Source of the DNA: Salirhabdus euzebyi
GTDB lineage: Bacteria; Bacillota; Bacilli; Bacillales; Alkalibacillaceae
Length of the DNA stretch: 64,000 bases
Direction: 5' to 3'
Assembly: GCF_014207435.1 (NCBI RefSeq)
Contig: NZ_JACHGH010000001.1
Location: 520,439 to 584,438 of the forward strand
Part shown: positions 27,401 to 37,006 of the stretch, piece by piece
Layout of the letters: each line of letters begins with the position of its first letter
Position numbering within the stretch: position 1 is the first letter of the stretch
Translations under genes and position numbers: made by a program
The notes under the pieces: model-generated
Seen by the model: only the letters and a program-made list of their open reading frames with translations
Told to the model about the DNA's origin: nothing
The model's database searches: none

Positions 27401-27853
27401 TTAAGAGGATCAAACGTCATAGCCGAAAGCGTATCTGGTACATCTTATACAGATAATGATGGCCTAAAACCTGACACCTCATACACATACACCGTCATTG
27501 CCGTAGACGAAGATGGTGAACAAAGTGATAGAAGAAATGTCAAGGTGACGACGAAGGGTGAGGCTGTGGAAGTGGATAAACAGCCACCTGGAGAAGTTAC
27601 AGAATTAAAGGCGACAATTGATAAGAAAAAAGCAACCATTAGCTTTAAGATTCCAAATGATGATGATTTCCTTAAAGTAATCATTCAGGGTGACTTACAA
27701 GCGGAAAAAAATACTGGCCCAATAGTATTTAATGGACTACAACCCGGTGACTACACTATTTTAGTTAGGACAGTTGACTCCGCAGGAAATAGGAGTCCAG
27801 GGAAAACTCTAGAATTCACAATAAGCGAAACTACTGATACTCCAACAGAATAA
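24476..27853 (+). CDS. Class A penicillin-binding protein (transglycosylase/transpeptidase) with three FN3 domains
   Basis: A 1125-residue bifunctional peptidoglycan synthase. A cytoplasmic tail and TM helix (about 28-61) precede a GT51 glycosyltransferase domain with catalytic ATEDEYFNEHNG (about 121-132) and GGSTLTQQLIKN. The transpeptidase has STMK (about 455), SLN (about 512) and KTGS (about 648). The C-terminus carries three fibronectin type III repeats (about 857-940, 942-1027, 1037-1118), each with a conserved Trp/Leu core and Tyr in VTAVDIYGEES-type strands. Class A PBPs of about 700-900 residues are usual, so the FN3 tail is long. GGGGGTAATTAATA precedes the ATG; the gene is monocistronic. 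It occupies the place between tyrS and acuA held by acsA in B. subtilis. Confidence 0.95.
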   Translation: MNEKFYDKYQKVKAWWKKGKLQKFSRITSDVIWNVILIFIIIGLVGGFFLGGIGAGYFASLVKDEPIRAYDDMKQSIYNYEETTELYFADNQYLGKLSADLHRDEVSISDISQYVIDAVIATEDEYFNEHNGVVPKAILRALLQEFLNSANKTGGSTLTQQLIKNQILTNEVSFERKAKEILLAMRLEEFFKKEEILEAYLNVVPFGRDSSGRNVAGIQTAAQGVFGVDAKDLNLPQAAYLAGMPQSPFGYTPFTNGGEQKSAEGLQPGLDRMKIVLSRMLEVGDITETEYNEALNYDITADFIEPQPSPIEKYPLLTVEIEKRAREIMALQLAKQDGYTEEDLENNDDLAEEYNIIAKRNLRQKGYKINTTIDREVYDEFQRIAKEFEHYTPTHTIIRENPETGVKEKVENPVHPGSILIENKTGKIIAFVGGRDFALSENNHATTTIRPNGSTMKPILDYAPAMEKGIVQPATVLPDVKNSGPNTGANWLPDNYTSTESGLTTVRTALAKSLNIPAARVYKEILPDRPTTYLEKMGFTTLYEDENTSDHENPSMSIGSLSKGVSVEENTNAYVTFGNMGKFVDAYMIESIETKDGEVIFQHESEMVDVFTPQTAYLTIDLMRDVLSAGTATYARSVLNHPGVDWAGKTGSTENIQDTWFVATNPNVTIGSWMGYDTYDYEGDGGGSSAADRRIHLNYNYGTNLGYSSRNVLLWARLVNAATELRPDLMLPESGFQSPGGLVRRSVCSVSGLLPSEACEEAGLITTDIFNAKFAPKEEDYSLIKDNIVKIEDKYYPAIEGKTPEEFTEEGFLLNPEFLKDRGWDKVHDLSKLLPKGEKWEKIMIPDTEELEDDGKAPSAPSNVTLSGNKLTWTKPAEKDVIGYRIYMADEPEKEAETVGNTKETEFELPSKNKAFYVTAVDIYGEESEYSKVAVFGEIITKPGAVADLKASAEETSVKLTWSNPADDDFSHVMILRGSNVIAESVSGTSYTDNDGLKPDTSYTYTVIAVDEDGEQSDRRNVKVTTKGEAVEVDKQPPGEVTELKATIDKKKATISFKIPNDDDFLKVIIQGDLQAEKNTGPIVFNGLQPGDYTILVRTVDSAGNRSPGKTLEFTISETTDTPTE

Positions 27854-27857
27854 TTAC

Positions 27858-27895
27858 TTAGCAAGTGGTCTAATCAAGGCCACTTGCTTTTTTAT
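27858..27895 (+). terminator. Terminator of the PBP gene
   Basis: AGCAAGTGG and CCACTTGCT pair over 9 bp with an 11-nt loop, followed by TTTTTTAT. Confidence 0.88.
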
Positions 27896-28178
27896 GCAAT
27901 AAATATGGTAAATTATCAATAATTTTTCCTGAACCTTCAATTCTTCCATTCAACCTTTATTTATTATGATGGTACCTGTAATAAGCAGCAGTTATTGAAA
28001 ATATGCCATTATAACTATCATCTCCTTTCCTTTTATTACTAAAATCAATCACTATATACCTCACATCCATTTGTTCACTAAATTAATATATTTTTTTCAA
28101 CCAAACGGTTTATTATTTCATGTATAATGGTAAATAAATATAGATGTTTTATGTTTATTATTTATAGGTGGTGTAGGA
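27896..28178. other. Gap upstream of acuA
   Basis: 283 bp of AT-rich DNA with no coding frame. A -10 TATAAT (28123-28128) is the likely acuA promoter but has no good -35. No convincing cre was found; the closest, around CAAACGGTT at 28102, mismatches in both outer parts. No remnant of acsA is visible. Confidence 0.4.
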
Positions 28179-28820
28179 ATGAAACATCGGAAAACTTATC
28201 ATTCCGCAACAATAGAAACAGATGATAAAGCACTCATTTTGGAGGGGCCATTATCGTCTGATCAACTGGCGAAATATAATTTTCATGAAGGCTTAAAGGC
28301 ATTCCGGCCTCCGAAAAAACAATTTGAAGCTCTGAAACAAATTGCTGATTTTGAGGAAGGTAGGATTTTAGTTGCCCGGGATGGGGACATGATTGTTGGT
28401 TATGTCACGTACCTTTATCCTGATCCGTTAGAGAGATGGTCGAAGTTCCAAATGAAAGATTTAATTGAACTTGGAGCCATTGAGGTTGCAGCTGAGTATA
28501 GATCTTTAAAGATTGGGTCTAATTTAATAAGACTCGCCATGATGGATGAATTTATGGAAAATTATATAATTATTACAACTGAATATTATTGGCATTGGGA
28601 CCTAAAAGGAACAGGGTTAAGTGTATGGGAATATAGATATGTTATGGAGAAGATGATGGGAGCAGGCGGATTAAAGCCGTTTCCTACTGATGATCCTGAA
28701 ATTGCCTCCCACCCTGCTAACTGTTTATTGGCTTATATCGGTGAAAACGTTCCAGAAGAGTCTGTTAAGCAATTTGAAGAATTACGATTTTTAGGTAGAA
28801 ATCGCCAGGACTGGTTCTAA
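28179..28820 (+). CDS. acuA: Acetoin utilization protein AcuA, GNAT acetyltransferase
   Basis: A 213-residue GNAT protein. In B. subtilis AcuA acetylates and inactivates acetyl-CoA synthetase AcsA. The acetyl-CoA binding segment is IELGAIEVAAEYRSLKIGSN; the N-terminus HRKTYHSATI and the TYLYPDPLERW stretch are family features. ATG follows GGTGGTGTAGGA. First gene of acuABC; 12 bp to acuB. acsA, its usual neighbour and target, is not in the window. Confidence 0.95.
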   Translation: MKHRKTYHSATIETDDKALILEGPLSSDQLAKYNFHEGLKAFRPPKKQFEALKQIADFEEGRILVARDGDMIVGYVTYLYPDPLERWSKFQMKDLIELGAIEVAAEYRSLKIGSNLIRLAMMDEFMENYIIITTEYYWHWDLKGTGLSVWEYRYVMEKMMGAGGLKPFPTDDPEIASHPANCLLAYIGENVPEESVKQFEELRFLGRNRQDWF

Positions 28821-28832
28821 GGGGGATTTACG

Positions 28833-29480
28833 ATGTTAGTTGAAGAAGTGATGAAGCGTGATGTCATTACACTCCCGCCTCACGAGAAAATTGAAACCGC
28901 TTTAAAACTGTTGAATCAATATCATATTCGGCACATTCCAATTGTTGATGAGCAAAATCAAGTGATTGGAATTGTATCTGATCGAGATGTTAGGGATGCT
29001 AGTCCATCTATTTTTGACCGTGCCACGAAAGCGGAACAGTTAAAGAATGAGATTCAATCAATTATGTCTTCACCTGTCATTACTGTTCATCCATTGGATT
29101 TTGTTGAAGAAGTAGCTGGAATATTTTATGACCAGGAAATTGCCTGTGTTCCGGTTACAGAAGACAATAAACTTGTAGGAATTGTAACAGAGAAGGATGT
29201 TTTATATACCCTTATTCAATTAACAGGAATTCATGAACAAAGCTCTCAAATTGAAATAAAAGTAGAAAATAAAATTGGTATTTTACCTGAAGTAACGAAC
29301 ATTATTGGTAGTCATAAAGTTAACATTTCTTCTGTTTTAGTTTATCCATATAAAAATAATTACAAAAATAAAATTTTAGCATTTCGAGTTCAAACGATGA
29401 ATCCAATGCCAATTATTGACTCATTAAAGAGCAAAGGATATGAGGTATTGTGGCCAAACATGCCTGGGATTTCAAAATGA
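28833..29480 (+). CDS. acuB: AcuB, CBS-pair plus ACT domain protein
   Basis: A 215-residue cytoplasmic protein. Two CBS motifs (about residues 5-60 and 72-130; VEEVMKRDVITLPPHEKIET and GIVSDRDVRDA mark the first, IMSSPVITVHPLDFVEEVAG and GIVTEKDVLYTL the second) are followed by an ACT-like domain (about 140-210). CBS pairs bind adenylates, so it may sense energy state. GGGGGATTTACG precedes the ATG. The stop overlaps the acuC start (ATGA). Confidence 0.95.
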   Translation: MLVEEVMKRDVITLPPHEKIETALKLLNQYHIRHIPIVDEQNQVIGIVSDRDVRDASPSIFDRATKAEQLKNEIQSIMSSPVITVHPLDFVEEVAGIFYDQEIACVPVTEDNKLVGIVTEKDVLYTLIQLTGIHEQSSQIEIKVENKIGILPEVTNIIGSHKVNISSVLVYPYKNNYKNKILAFRVQTMNPMPIIDSLKSKGYEVLWPNMPGISK

Positions 29481-30661
29481 CATGTGAAGCAGCGTTTGTT
29501 TACTCAAATAGTTTTGTGAATTATCATTTTAGGGCGGATCATCCGTTTAATCAAAATCGCGTACTCTTTACCTATGAGTTGTTAAAGGATGCCGGTGCTA
29601 TTTCGGATGACCAAATCATAGAACCAAGATTAGCATTGGATGAAGAAATAAAACTTGTACATGATGAAGATTATGTTGAAGCAGTCAAAGCTGCTGGTAG
29701 TGGAAAACTTGCTGAAGAAGATGCCTTAGAATATGGAATTGGGACAGAGGATACCCCCATTTTTAACAATATGCATGAAGCTGCTTCCTTACTAGTTGGT
29801 GGCTCCTTAACTGCTGTTGATGCTGTCTTGGCAGGGAAATATAAGCATGCTTTAAACCTAGGTGGTGGCTTGCATCACGGCTTCCAGCGTAAAGCGTCTG
29901 GATTTTGTATTTATAATGACGGTGCTATTGCTATTCAATATATTCGGAAAAAATATAACTTAAAAGTGTTATATGTTGATACAGATGCTCACCACGGAGA
30001 CGGGGTACAATGGGTTTTTTATGATGACCCTAACGTATGTACTTTATCCATTCATGAAACGGGTAGATATTTGTTTCCAGGAACCGGGAATATAAATGAG
30101 CGTGGCTTAAAACAAGGGTACGGTTACTCTTTCAATGTACCTATTGATGCATTTACGGAAGATGAATCTTTTCTAGAAGTTTATGAAAACGCTTTTCGTA
30201 ATGTCGTAGAGTACTTTAAACCAGATGTTATTGTTACACAAAATGGTGTGGACGCTCATGCATACGATCCTTTAACGCACCTTTGTAGTACAATGAAGAT
30301 CTATGAGTACATTCCAAAACTTGCACATGAATTGGCCCACGAATATTGCAATGGAAGATGGATTGCATTAGGTGGTGGAGGCTATGACATTTGGCGTGTA
30401 GTACCTCGAGCATGGGCCCAAATTTGGAAAGTCATGACGACAAATACAGTTTTTAAAGGGAATTTGCCACAAACTTGGCTTGAAAAGTATGAAAAACTAT
30501 CCCCTGTAGACTTACCATCGTATTGGCATGATCCGGGAGAAGTGTATACTCCCATTCCAAGAAAACATGAAATAACGGAAAAAAATATGCAAACACTTGA
30601 AAAATCGATGCAGTTTATTAAAAATAAACAATATCGTTTTAATGGATTAACGAATGTTTAG
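29477..30661 (+). CDS. acuC: AcuC, histone-deacetylase-family protein deacetylase
   Basis: A 394-residue zinc-dependent deacylase of the class I HDAC fold; in B. subtilis it reactivates acetylated AcsA. Motifs: NLGGGLHHGFQ, DTDAHHGDGVQWVFYDDP with zinc ligands, QNGVDAHAYDPLTHL and ALGGGGYD. The start at 29477 gives a 4-base ATGA overlap with acuB; the frame opens nine codons earlier inside acuB. The end meets a terminator shared with motS. Confidence 0.96.
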   Translation: MTCEAAFVYSNSFVNYHFRADHPFNQNRVLFTYELLKDAGAISDDQIIEPRLALDEEIKLVHDEDYVEAVKAAGSGKLAEEDALEYGIGTEDTPIFNNMHEAASLLVGGSLTAVDAVLAGKYKHALNLGGGLHHGFQRKASGFCIYNDGAIAIQYIRKKYNLKVLYVDTDAHHGDGVQWVFYDDPNVCTLSIHETGRYLFPGTGNINERGLKQGYGYSFNVPIDAFTEDESFLEVYENAFRNVVEYFKPDVIVTQNGVDAHAYDPLTHLCSTMKIYEYIPKLAHELAHEYCNGRWIALGGGGYDIWRVVPRAWAQIWKVMTTNTVFKGNLPQTWLEKYEKLSPVDLPSYWHDPGEVYTPIPRKHEITEKNMQTLEKSMQFIKNKQYRFNGLTNV

Positions 30662-30667
30662 AAACAA

Positions 30668-30703
30668 GAAAGCCTAGTGATCGTTTTAGTCACTAGGCTT
30701 TTC
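30668..30703. terminator. Bidirectional terminator between acuC and motS, overlapping the motS end
   Basis: AGCCTAGTGA and TCACTAGGCT form a 10-bp stem (30671-30700) with A and T runs. One arm encodes the last residues of MotS, so the gene has no separate 3' region. Confidence 0.85.
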
Positions 30704-31498
30704 TACATCTTCAGGCTCGAGAATTACAATTTCTACTCTTCTGTTTTTTTGTAAATTTTCTGGGCTATCGTTACTAGCAATGGGACGAGTATCGGCGAAA
30801 CTACTTAGTTGAAATCTCTTGGAATCTAATTCATGACCGTCTATCAAGTACCGAATAACACTACTTGCTCTTGCTCCGGAAAGCTCCCAATTGGAAGGGT
30901 AGCGAAAAGTAGAAATAGGACGACTATCTGTATGACCTTCCACCTTCACATGATTAGGAATAGTATTTAAAAGCTTCCCAACCTTGTCTAAGAAGGGTTT
31001 TCCTTCTTCAATTAGTTCCGCTTCACCTGATTCAAACAAAATCTGCTCTTGGAGGATTAATACAACACCACGTTCTGTTATATTAGCCGAAATCACTTCA
31101 TTCAATCCTTCTCTTGTTAAGAACGACTGAACTTCTTGTACTAGCTCTTCCAAATTTCCTTCGCTTTCTAATTCATCAGGATTTTCGTCTTCCTTTTCTT
31201 CCTCGTCATTTTCCTCATTCGCTGGTGGTTCTCTTAATTCACTTGGACTTTCTGCATCCACATCATCCCCTAATTCAGAAGGGTTTTCAGCTGGTACAAT
31301 GGATGGATTAAAATCAAAAATTACCCTATCACGGTAAGAGTCAGCTACTGCCTTAAATTTTTCAATATCAATTTGGGACATCGAAAATAAAAGAATAAAA
31401 AATACTAAGACTAAAGTGATTAAGTCAGCATATGTGGTCATCCAACTAGCTGTAGAACCAGAATCTTTCTTCTTTTTTCTTAGCTTCTTATAATCCAT
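30686..31498 (-). CDS. motS: Flagellar motor stator protein MotS (MotB family)
   Basis: A 270-residue stator subunit with one TM helix (about 21-40, TTYADLITLVLVFFILLFSM, with the ion-coupling Asp) and a periplasm-side OmpA-like domain (about 150-260, VEGHTDSRPISTFRYPSNWELS). Between them is an acidic linker rich in Glu/Asp/Asn/Pro (about 75-110). With MotP it makes the sodium-type stator. Its ATG lies 11 bases inside motP. Members in alkaliphiles share the acidic linker. The pair is next to ccpA, as in other bacilli. Confidence 0.95.
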   Translation of the reverse strand: MDYKKLRKKKKDSGSTASWMTTYADLITLVLVFFILLFSMSQIDIEKFKAVADSYRDRVIFDFNPSIVPAENPSELGDDVDAESPSELREPPANEENDEEEKEDENPDELESEGNLEELVQEVQSFLTREGLNEVISANITERGVVLILQEQILFESGEAELIEEGKPFLDKVGKLLNTIPNHVKVEGHTDSRPISTFRYPSNWELSGARASSVIRYLIDGHELDSKRFQLSSFADTRPIASNDSPENLQKNRRVEIVILEPEDVEKPSD

Positions 31499-32312
31499 TT
31501 ACAGTCTCTCCCACTAATTCCTCAGTGTTTTCTTGCTCTAATTGTTTCTTTTGTTCACTGGAGAGAAATGCACTTAATTTTTCCTCTAAAATCTTAGGGT
31601 TTTGACCGGATTGAACGCCAATAACTCCTTCGATTACTATTTGCTTTAAGAAAATCTCTTCATCTGTTCTATTTTCTAGTTTACTAGCTATTGGAAGAAA
31701 AACTAAATTCGCTAACAAAGTTCCATAAAAGGTAGTTATTAAAGCCACTGCCATACTAGGTCCAATTGTTTCTGGATTTGTTAAGTTCTCTAACATTAAA
31801 ACGAGCCCAATTAAAGTACCAATCATCCCCCATGCAGGAGCGTATTCCCCTGCTTTTTGGATGATTGCTCTACCTTTTTGATGTCTTTCTTCAATTGCAG
31901 CAATTTCGGCACTCATTATATCGTTAATTACTTCCGGTTCAATCCCATCGATTGCCAGTAATACACCTTTTTTAATAAAAGGATCCTCTACTTCTTCAAT
32001 TTCATTTTCTAATGCGAGTAATCCTTCTCGTCTTGCTTTTTCGGACAAAGTTACAAATAAATCAATTAAGCTTTTTAAATCATTTTCACTTTTTCGAAAT
32101 GCTTCTTTGAATACTTTTAATGTTAATTTTAATTCTTTGATACTAAAGTTAACGATAATTGCTGCACATAGTCCACCTAGCACTACTAGAATGGATGCAA
32201 CATCGACAAAAGATGCTACTCCACCCAAACCGCCATTTGTATATATGCCAAATAAGACCATTGTTAATCCTATAAATATACCGATTGGTGTTAAAATATC
32301 TCTCCGCTTCAT
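31488..32312 (-). CDS. motP: Flagellar motor stator protein MotP (MotA family)
   Basis: A 274-residue four-TM stator subunit that with MotS conducts Na+ and turns the flagellar rotor. TM1 MVLFGIYTNGG, TM2 ASILVVLGGLCAAIIVNFSI, and the conserved cytoplasmic-to-TM3 block AGEYAPAWGMIGTLIGLVLM, then AVALITTFYGTLLANLVFLP. Second gene of ccpA-motPS, 53 bp after ccpA. The ribosome site GGGAGAGAGACG precedes ATG. Confidence 0.95.
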   Translation of the reverse strand: MKRRDILTPIGIFIGLTMVLFGIYTNGGLGGVASFVDVASILVVLGGLCAAIIVNFSIKELKLTLKVFKEAFRKSENDLKSLIDLFVTLSEKARREGLLALENEIEEVEDPFIKKGVLLAIDGIEPEVINDIMSAEIAAIEERHQKGRAIIQKAGEYAPAWGMIGTLIGLVLMLENLTNPETIGPSMAVALITTFYGTLLANLVFLPIASKLENRTDEEIFLKQIVIEGVIGVQSGQNPKILEEKLSAFLSSEQKKQLEQENTEELVGETVNGL

Positions 32313-32365
32313 CGTCTCTCTCCCTACTCAAAGACATCTCTATAATATATTTATCGGATTTAATC

Positions 32366-33367
32366 TTATTTTGTTGAGTCCCTTTCGACAATTCGATGTG
32401 GAAGAATAACGTTAGATTCATCCACTTGTTCTTTATTCATGTATTTTGTCAGAAGACGCATAGATACAGCACCAATGTCATACATCGGCTGCACGATAGT
32501 TGTTAAAGTTGGTCGAACCATTGTAGCTAAACGAGTATTATCAAACCCAACAACTGCTATATCTCCAGGTACAGTAAGCCCTCTATCTTGTATTCCATGA
32601 ATAACACCGAGTGCCATTTCATCAGATGCAACAAAGATAGCTGATGGTTTTGTTTTGCTCGTTAAAAATTGCTCAACAGAGTCTAAACCAGATTGATATG
32701 TATAATCACCTGTATAAATAAGCTCTTCATCAACAACTAATCCAGCTGATTGTAGTGCTTGTTTATACCCATTTAGTTTTTGATTGTTAATATCTGTCTC
32801 TAATGGACCTGATACAATACTAATCACTTCATTGCCATCATTGATTAGTTTTTCAACGGCTTCCGTTGCAGCTGCTTCATAATCAATATTTACAGATGGT
32901 ATCGTATTTGTTTTATCCACTGTTGCAGCAAGTACAACAGGAACAGGTGCAGACTGGAACTCTTTAATATGATCTTCCGTAATATCCCCACCCATGTATA
33001 CGATTCCATCTACCTGCTTCCCAAGCATCGTATTGATTAAATGTAACTCCTTGTTTTTGTTTTGATCAGAGTTACTTAAAATGATGTTATATTTATACAT
33101 AGTTGCAATATCTTCAATACCTCTTGCTAATTCAGCAAAAAATACACTAGATATATCTGGGATAATAACACCAACAGTGGTAGTCTTCTTACTAGCCAAT
33201 CCTCTTGCAACTGCATTTGGGCGATATCCTAGTCTTTCAATGGCTTCTAATACCTTTTGTCTAGTAGCTGGTTTAACATTAGGATTTCCATTTACCACAC
33301 GTGAAACGGTTGCCATGGAAACATTTGCTTCTCTTGCTACATCATATATAGTAATATTCATTTGCAT
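32366..33367 (-). CDS. ccpA: Catabolite control protein A
   Basis: A 333-residue LacI/GalR regulator that binds cre with HPr-Ser46-P. The [23 protein letters not shown] and hinge [20 protein letters not shown] are nearly invariant in CcpA; the core domain ends [23 protein letters not shown] at 33367 follows AAGGAGGAAAT (MQM...), with an alternative ATG two codons later. It is divergent in neither side: aroA precedes and motPS follows on the same strand. Candidate cre sites in this window are at ald and ackA. Confidence 0.98.
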   Translation of the reverse strand: MQMNITIYDVAREANVSMATVSRVVNGNPNVKPATRQKVLEAIERLGYRPNAVARGLASKKTTTVGVIIPDISSVFFAELARGIEDIATMYKYNIILSNSDQNKNKELHLINTMLGKQVDGIVYMGGDITEDHIKEFQSAPVPVVLAATVDKTNTIPSVNIDYEAAATEAVEKLINDGNEVISIVSGPLETDINNQKLNGYKQALQSAGLVVDEELIYTGDYTYQSGLDSVEQFLTSKTKPSAIFVASDEMALGVIHGIQDRGLTVPGDIAVVGFDNTRLATMVRPTLTTIVQPMYDIGAVSMRLLTKYMNKEQVDESNVILPHRIVERDSTK

Positions 33368-33531
33368 ATTTCCTCCTTAGATAATCCGTTCTAAAAATAT
33401 ATATAATAATGATACGACACAATTAATAAACAAGCAACGACAAGCATGTGAACATTGTATAAACATACATAATTGTATCAAATACTAACGAAACATAACG
33501 AATTTATTACCTTTACCAGGTTTTTAAGTAT

Positions 33532-33572
33532 AAAAAGGTCCTTGCCATATTTATTATGGACAAGGACCTCGA
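33532..33572 (-). terminator. Terminator of aroA
   Basis: AGGTCCTTG and CAAGGACCT form a 9-bp stem (with TCCATA/TATGGC extension), followed on the minus strand by TTTTTATAC. Confidence 0.88.
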
Positions 33573-33618
33573 AATGAAACACTTTTCATAGAAAAAATGA
33601 GCTTTATGTTTCTTTACT

Positions 33619-34698
33619 CTATCGTCCAACCTTTTCTGTTAAGCCTTTTAACTCTTTCATGAAATGATCAAAAGTCGGGATATCCATCTGCTGTTGGGAA
33701 TCGGATAATGCAACGGCTGGATCTGGATGAACTTCTGCCATTACCCCGTCTGCACCTACAGCAATTGCTGCTTTAGCTGTTGGTAGAAGTAAGTCTCTTC
33801 TACCAGTAGAATGTGTAACGTCTACAAAAACAGGTAAATGTGTTTCTTGTTTTAATATAGGCACAGCTGAAATATCTAACGTATTTCTTGTTGCTTTTTC
33901 ATATGTGCGAATACCTCTTTCACACAAAATAATATTTTCATTACCTCTTGAAATAATGTATTCCGCAGCATTAATAAATTCGGAAATTTGTGCTGCAAGT
34001 CCTCTCTTAAGTAGGACTGGTTTATTGACTGATCCGGCAGCTTTAAGTAGTTCGAAATTTTGCATGTTTCGTGCACCGATTTGAATCACATCTATATAAT
34101 CAATCGCAACTTCTAAGTCAGCTGGGTTTACAATTTCGCTTATCACGGCCAAGTCATACTCATCGGCAACTTGTTTTAATATTTTCAGCCCTTCTATACC
34201 GAGTCCTTGGAAATCATAAGGAGATGTTCGAGGCTTAAACGCTCCCCCACGCAGCAGTTTTAGACCTTGATTTTTAACAGCCTGTGCCACTTCTGCAACT
34301 TGTACATAGCTTTCTACAGCACAAGGCCCAGCTATGAAACTCACTTTCCCGTTTCCAATTTTCTCACCCTTAATAGAAATAACCGTATCTTCTGGCTTCT
34401 TCTTTCTAGACACTAGTAATGCTTTACTATGATCATCTTCTTGTAGTTCAAGACCCATCTTAAAAATTTCTTTAAAAAGATGTTGAATTGTGGAGTATTC
34501 AAAGGGACCATCATTATGCTTCAACAAATCATTAAGCATTTTCCGTTCGCGCACAGGATCAAAACGATTCATTCCTTGCTTATGCTTAATTTCACCAATT
34601 TGTTTTACTAAATGTCCCCGCTTATTAATAAGGGATAGGATATCAAGGTTAACTTGATCTAACTCTTCTCTTAAACTGTCTAATTGCTCATTACTCAC
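33619..34698 (-). CDS. aroA: Bifunctional chorismate mutase / DAHP synthase
   Basis: A 359-residue AroA(G): an N-terminal AroQ chorismate mutase (about 1-90, [20 protein letters not shown]) fused to class I-beta-type DAHP synthase (about 100-350; [46 protein letters not shown]). It condenses PEP and erythrose-4-phosphate, with the mutase domain giving feedback by prephenate/chorismate. The GTG at 34698 (MSNEQLD) after GATGGGGGCATTCATA is preferred, matching B. subtilis MSN; the open frame extends 36 codons upstream. Confidence 0.97.
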   Translation of the reverse strand: MSNEQLDSLREELDQVNLDILSLINKRGHLVKQIGEIKHKQGMNRFDPVRERKMLNDLLKHNDGPFEYSTIQHLFKEIFKMGLELQEDDHSKALLVSRKKKPEDTVISIKGEKIGNGKVSFIAGPCAVESYVQVAEVAQAVKNQGLKLLRGGAFKPRTSPYDFQGLGIEGLKILKQVADEYDLAVISEIVNPADLEVAIDYIDVIQIGARNMQNFELLKAAGSVNKPVLLKRGLAAQISEFINAAEYIISRGNENIILCERGIRTYEKATRNTLDISAVPILKQETHLPVFVDVTHSTGRRDLLLPTAKAAIAVGADGVMAEVHPDPAVALSDSQQQMDIPTFDHFMKELKGLTEKVGR

Positions 34699-34845
34699 TA
34701 TGAATGCCCCCATCTTCAGTTTATTAAATACCTTTAATATGGTACATTTTAAATAATTAGAACTTATTATAACGAAACAAAAAGGGAATGTCATTAATAT
34801 AGACAAAGTTTTTACAATTTTCTGTTTTAAGGGGGATGACGAAAA

Positions 34846-37002
34846 ATGGGCGAAAGAATTATTTCGTTCGATATCGGAACACGATCCGTTGTCGGAATTA
34901 TTTTAGAAAAAGTATCTACTCATTTTGAAGTAATAGACTTTATTTCCGTTGAACATAATGAACGCTCCATGTTAGATGGACAAATTCATGATATTTTATC
35001 CGTTTCGAAAGTAATCCGAAAGGTAAAAGAATTTCTGGAGGAAAAACACGGTCCAATAAAGAAAGTGTGTGTTGCTGCAGCAGGAAGAGCACTTAAAACC
35101 CAACAAACAAAAGTCACAAAAAATATTTTTCAACAACCATTGATGAATGAGGAAGACATTTTACATCTAGAATTAAGTGCCGTTCAGCAAGCTCAATATG
35201 AATTGGCCCAAAAAGAAATGGAGGAAAACAGTACCAACTACTATTGTGTGGGCTATTCTGTCCTTCATTATAAGTTAGATGGGGATGATATTGGCTCCTT
35301 AATCGATCAACAAGGACATGAGGCGGAAGTGAAAATTATTGCAACTTTTCTACCGAAAGTGGTCGTTGAATCATTAATATCAGCTCTTCATAGAGCTGAT
35401 TTAGAGATGGATGCTTTAACGCTTGAACCTATCGCTGCAATCAATGTATTAATACCACCATCTATGAGAAGATTAAATGTTGCTTTAGTTGATATCGGAG
35501 CAGGAACAAGTGACATTGCTATTACTAACTATGGAACCGTCATTGCCTATGGTATGGTACCTGTTGCTGGAGATGAAATAACAGAAGCTATTAGTAATCA
35601 TTATTTACTAGACTTTCCATTGGCTGAAGAAGTGAAAAGAGAAGTCACTACCAATAAAAAGAGTAAAGTAACCGATATTTTGGGCTTCGAATCAGAAATT
35701 ACATACGATGAACTAGTGTCTAACATCATGGATTCGATTGACCAACTTGCCAACTCGATTTGCGATGAAATTCTTCTACTTAATCAAAAATCACCACAAG
35801 CAGTAATGGTTGTAGGGGGTGGTAGTTTAACCCCTGAGCTTACAAAACGAATTGCAAACCGACTTCAACTACCTGAAAACCGTGTTGCTGTAAGAGGGAC
35901 AGATGCTATTCAACAACTAAAGAAAACATATATCATACCAGAAGGGCCAGCCTTTGTCACACCTCTAGGCATTGCAATTGCAGCGAAACAAAATCCAATA
36001 CATTACATTAGTATTCAAGTAAACGAACGTACTGTTCGATTATTTGATTTAAAACAATTGACGGTAGGGGATTGCTTACTTGCAGCAGGTATTAATATCA
36101 ATAAATTGTATGGAAAACCAGGCATGGCTTACATGGTTACCTTTAACGGAAAAAACATTACTATTCCAGGTACGCTAGGCCAACCACCTATTCTTACCTT
36201 AAATGGGAACCCTGTGTCCTTAAAAGACTTGATTAAACATGGGGATAAAATGAAAGTTATTCCAGGGGAGAACGGACAATCTCCTTCTATTATGCTAGGT
36301 GAGTTAGTAGAGGATGTATTTTCGTTCCCGGTATACGTAAATGGAGAAAAACATATTGTACAACCTTCTATTTTAGTAAATAATCAACCTGCTAACAAAA
36401 ATACGTATATCCAAGATAAAGACGACATTCGACTAAATGCCATTCAAACAATAGAGGGATTTTTGCATTCCATCAATAAATCATCCTTACTGGAAAACAG
36501 GATACCCTTTCACGTGAAGATAAACGGAGAAAAGAAAAAGTTAGATGTAGATATTTGCACCATTTATATTAATGGAGTAAAGTCCACGCCAAAGTCTAGT
36601 ATAAAACAAAATGACAAAATTACTATTGTTGAACAAAGTCAGTTTCCACTTAATCAGCTTTTAGAAATGTTAGAAGTAGATAGAAGTATCGTTTTGCCAG
36701 TAACATTTGAATCTAGAACAATTTATTTAAAAAAGGAGAAGGTAGCTTTCTATCGAGAAGATATACCTTTATCAGAAGACAGCATAGTCAAGCATGAAGA
36801 TTCACTTAAGATGACAAAGAATGATTCACAGCCCTTTATTTTTCAAGATATTTTTAGATATATCGACTTTGACATCTCTAGCATTACTGGAAAACAGTTT
36901 AAGTTGTACGTAAACGGAGAAGAAGCTTCTTTTACTACCGAGTTAGCCCCCCACGATAAAATAAGTATTAGATGGATAGAATCCATTTATACAAAAAAAT
37001 AA
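34846..37002 (+). CDS. FtsA-like actin-family ATPase with C-terminal repeat modules
   Basis: A 718-residue protein. Residues 1-380 are an FtsA/PilM-type actin-fold ATPase: phosphate-1 [14 protein letters not shown], phosphate-2 [15 protein letters not shown] (about 213-227), adenosine motif [20 protein letters not shown] (about 320-340). Residues 388-718 repeat a module with a V-x-V/F-NG turn, a second short strand and a late GDK/DKI-x-V: about 430-472, 495-532, 555-597, 617-658 and 684-711. They resemble small beta-grasp or ThiS/SLBB-like units; this is inference. No TM or FtsA amphipathic tail is evident. GGGGGATGACGAAAA precedes ATG. It is divergent from aroA. Not the division ftsA, which is elsewhere with ftsZ. 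Confidence 0.85.
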   Translation: MGERIISFDIGTRSVVGIILEKVSTHFEVIDFISVEHNERSMLDGQIHDILSVSKVIRKVKEFLEEKHGPIKKVCVAAAGRALKTQQTKVTKNIFQQPLMNEEDILHLELSAVQQAQYELAQKEMEENSTNYYCVGYSVLHYKLDGDDIGSLIDQQGHEAEVKIIATFLPKVVVESLISALHRADLEMDALTLEPIAAINVLIPPSMRRLNVALVDIGAGTSDIAITNYGTVIAYGMVPVAGDEITEAISNHYLLDFPLAEEVKREVTTNKKSKVTDILGFESEITYDELVSNIMDSIDQLANSICDEILLLNQKSPQAVMVVGGGSLTPELTKRIANRLQLPENRVAVRGTDAIQQLKKTYIIPEGPAFVTPLGIAIAAKQNPIHYISIQVNERTVRLFDLKQLTVGDCLLAAGININKLYGKPGMAYMVTFNGKNITIPGTLGQPPILTLNGNPVSLKDLIKHGDKMKVIPGENGQSPSIMLGELVEDVFSFPVYVNGEKHIVQPSILVNNQPANKNTYIQDKDDIRLNAIQTIEGFLHSINKSSLLENRIPFHVKINGEKKKLDVDICTIYINGVKSTPKSSIKQNDKITIVEQSQFPLNQLLEMLEVDRSIVLPVTFESRTIYLKKEKVAFYREDIPLSEDSIVKHEDSLKMTKNDSQPFIFQDIFRYIDFDISSITGKQFKLYVNGEEASFTTELAPHDKISIRWIESIYTKK

Positions 37003-37006
37003 CGAA

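Noticed and set aside
28095..28115. Possible cre near CAAACGGTT before acuA
   Set aside because: Only the CG core fits; both outer halves mismatch the consensus.
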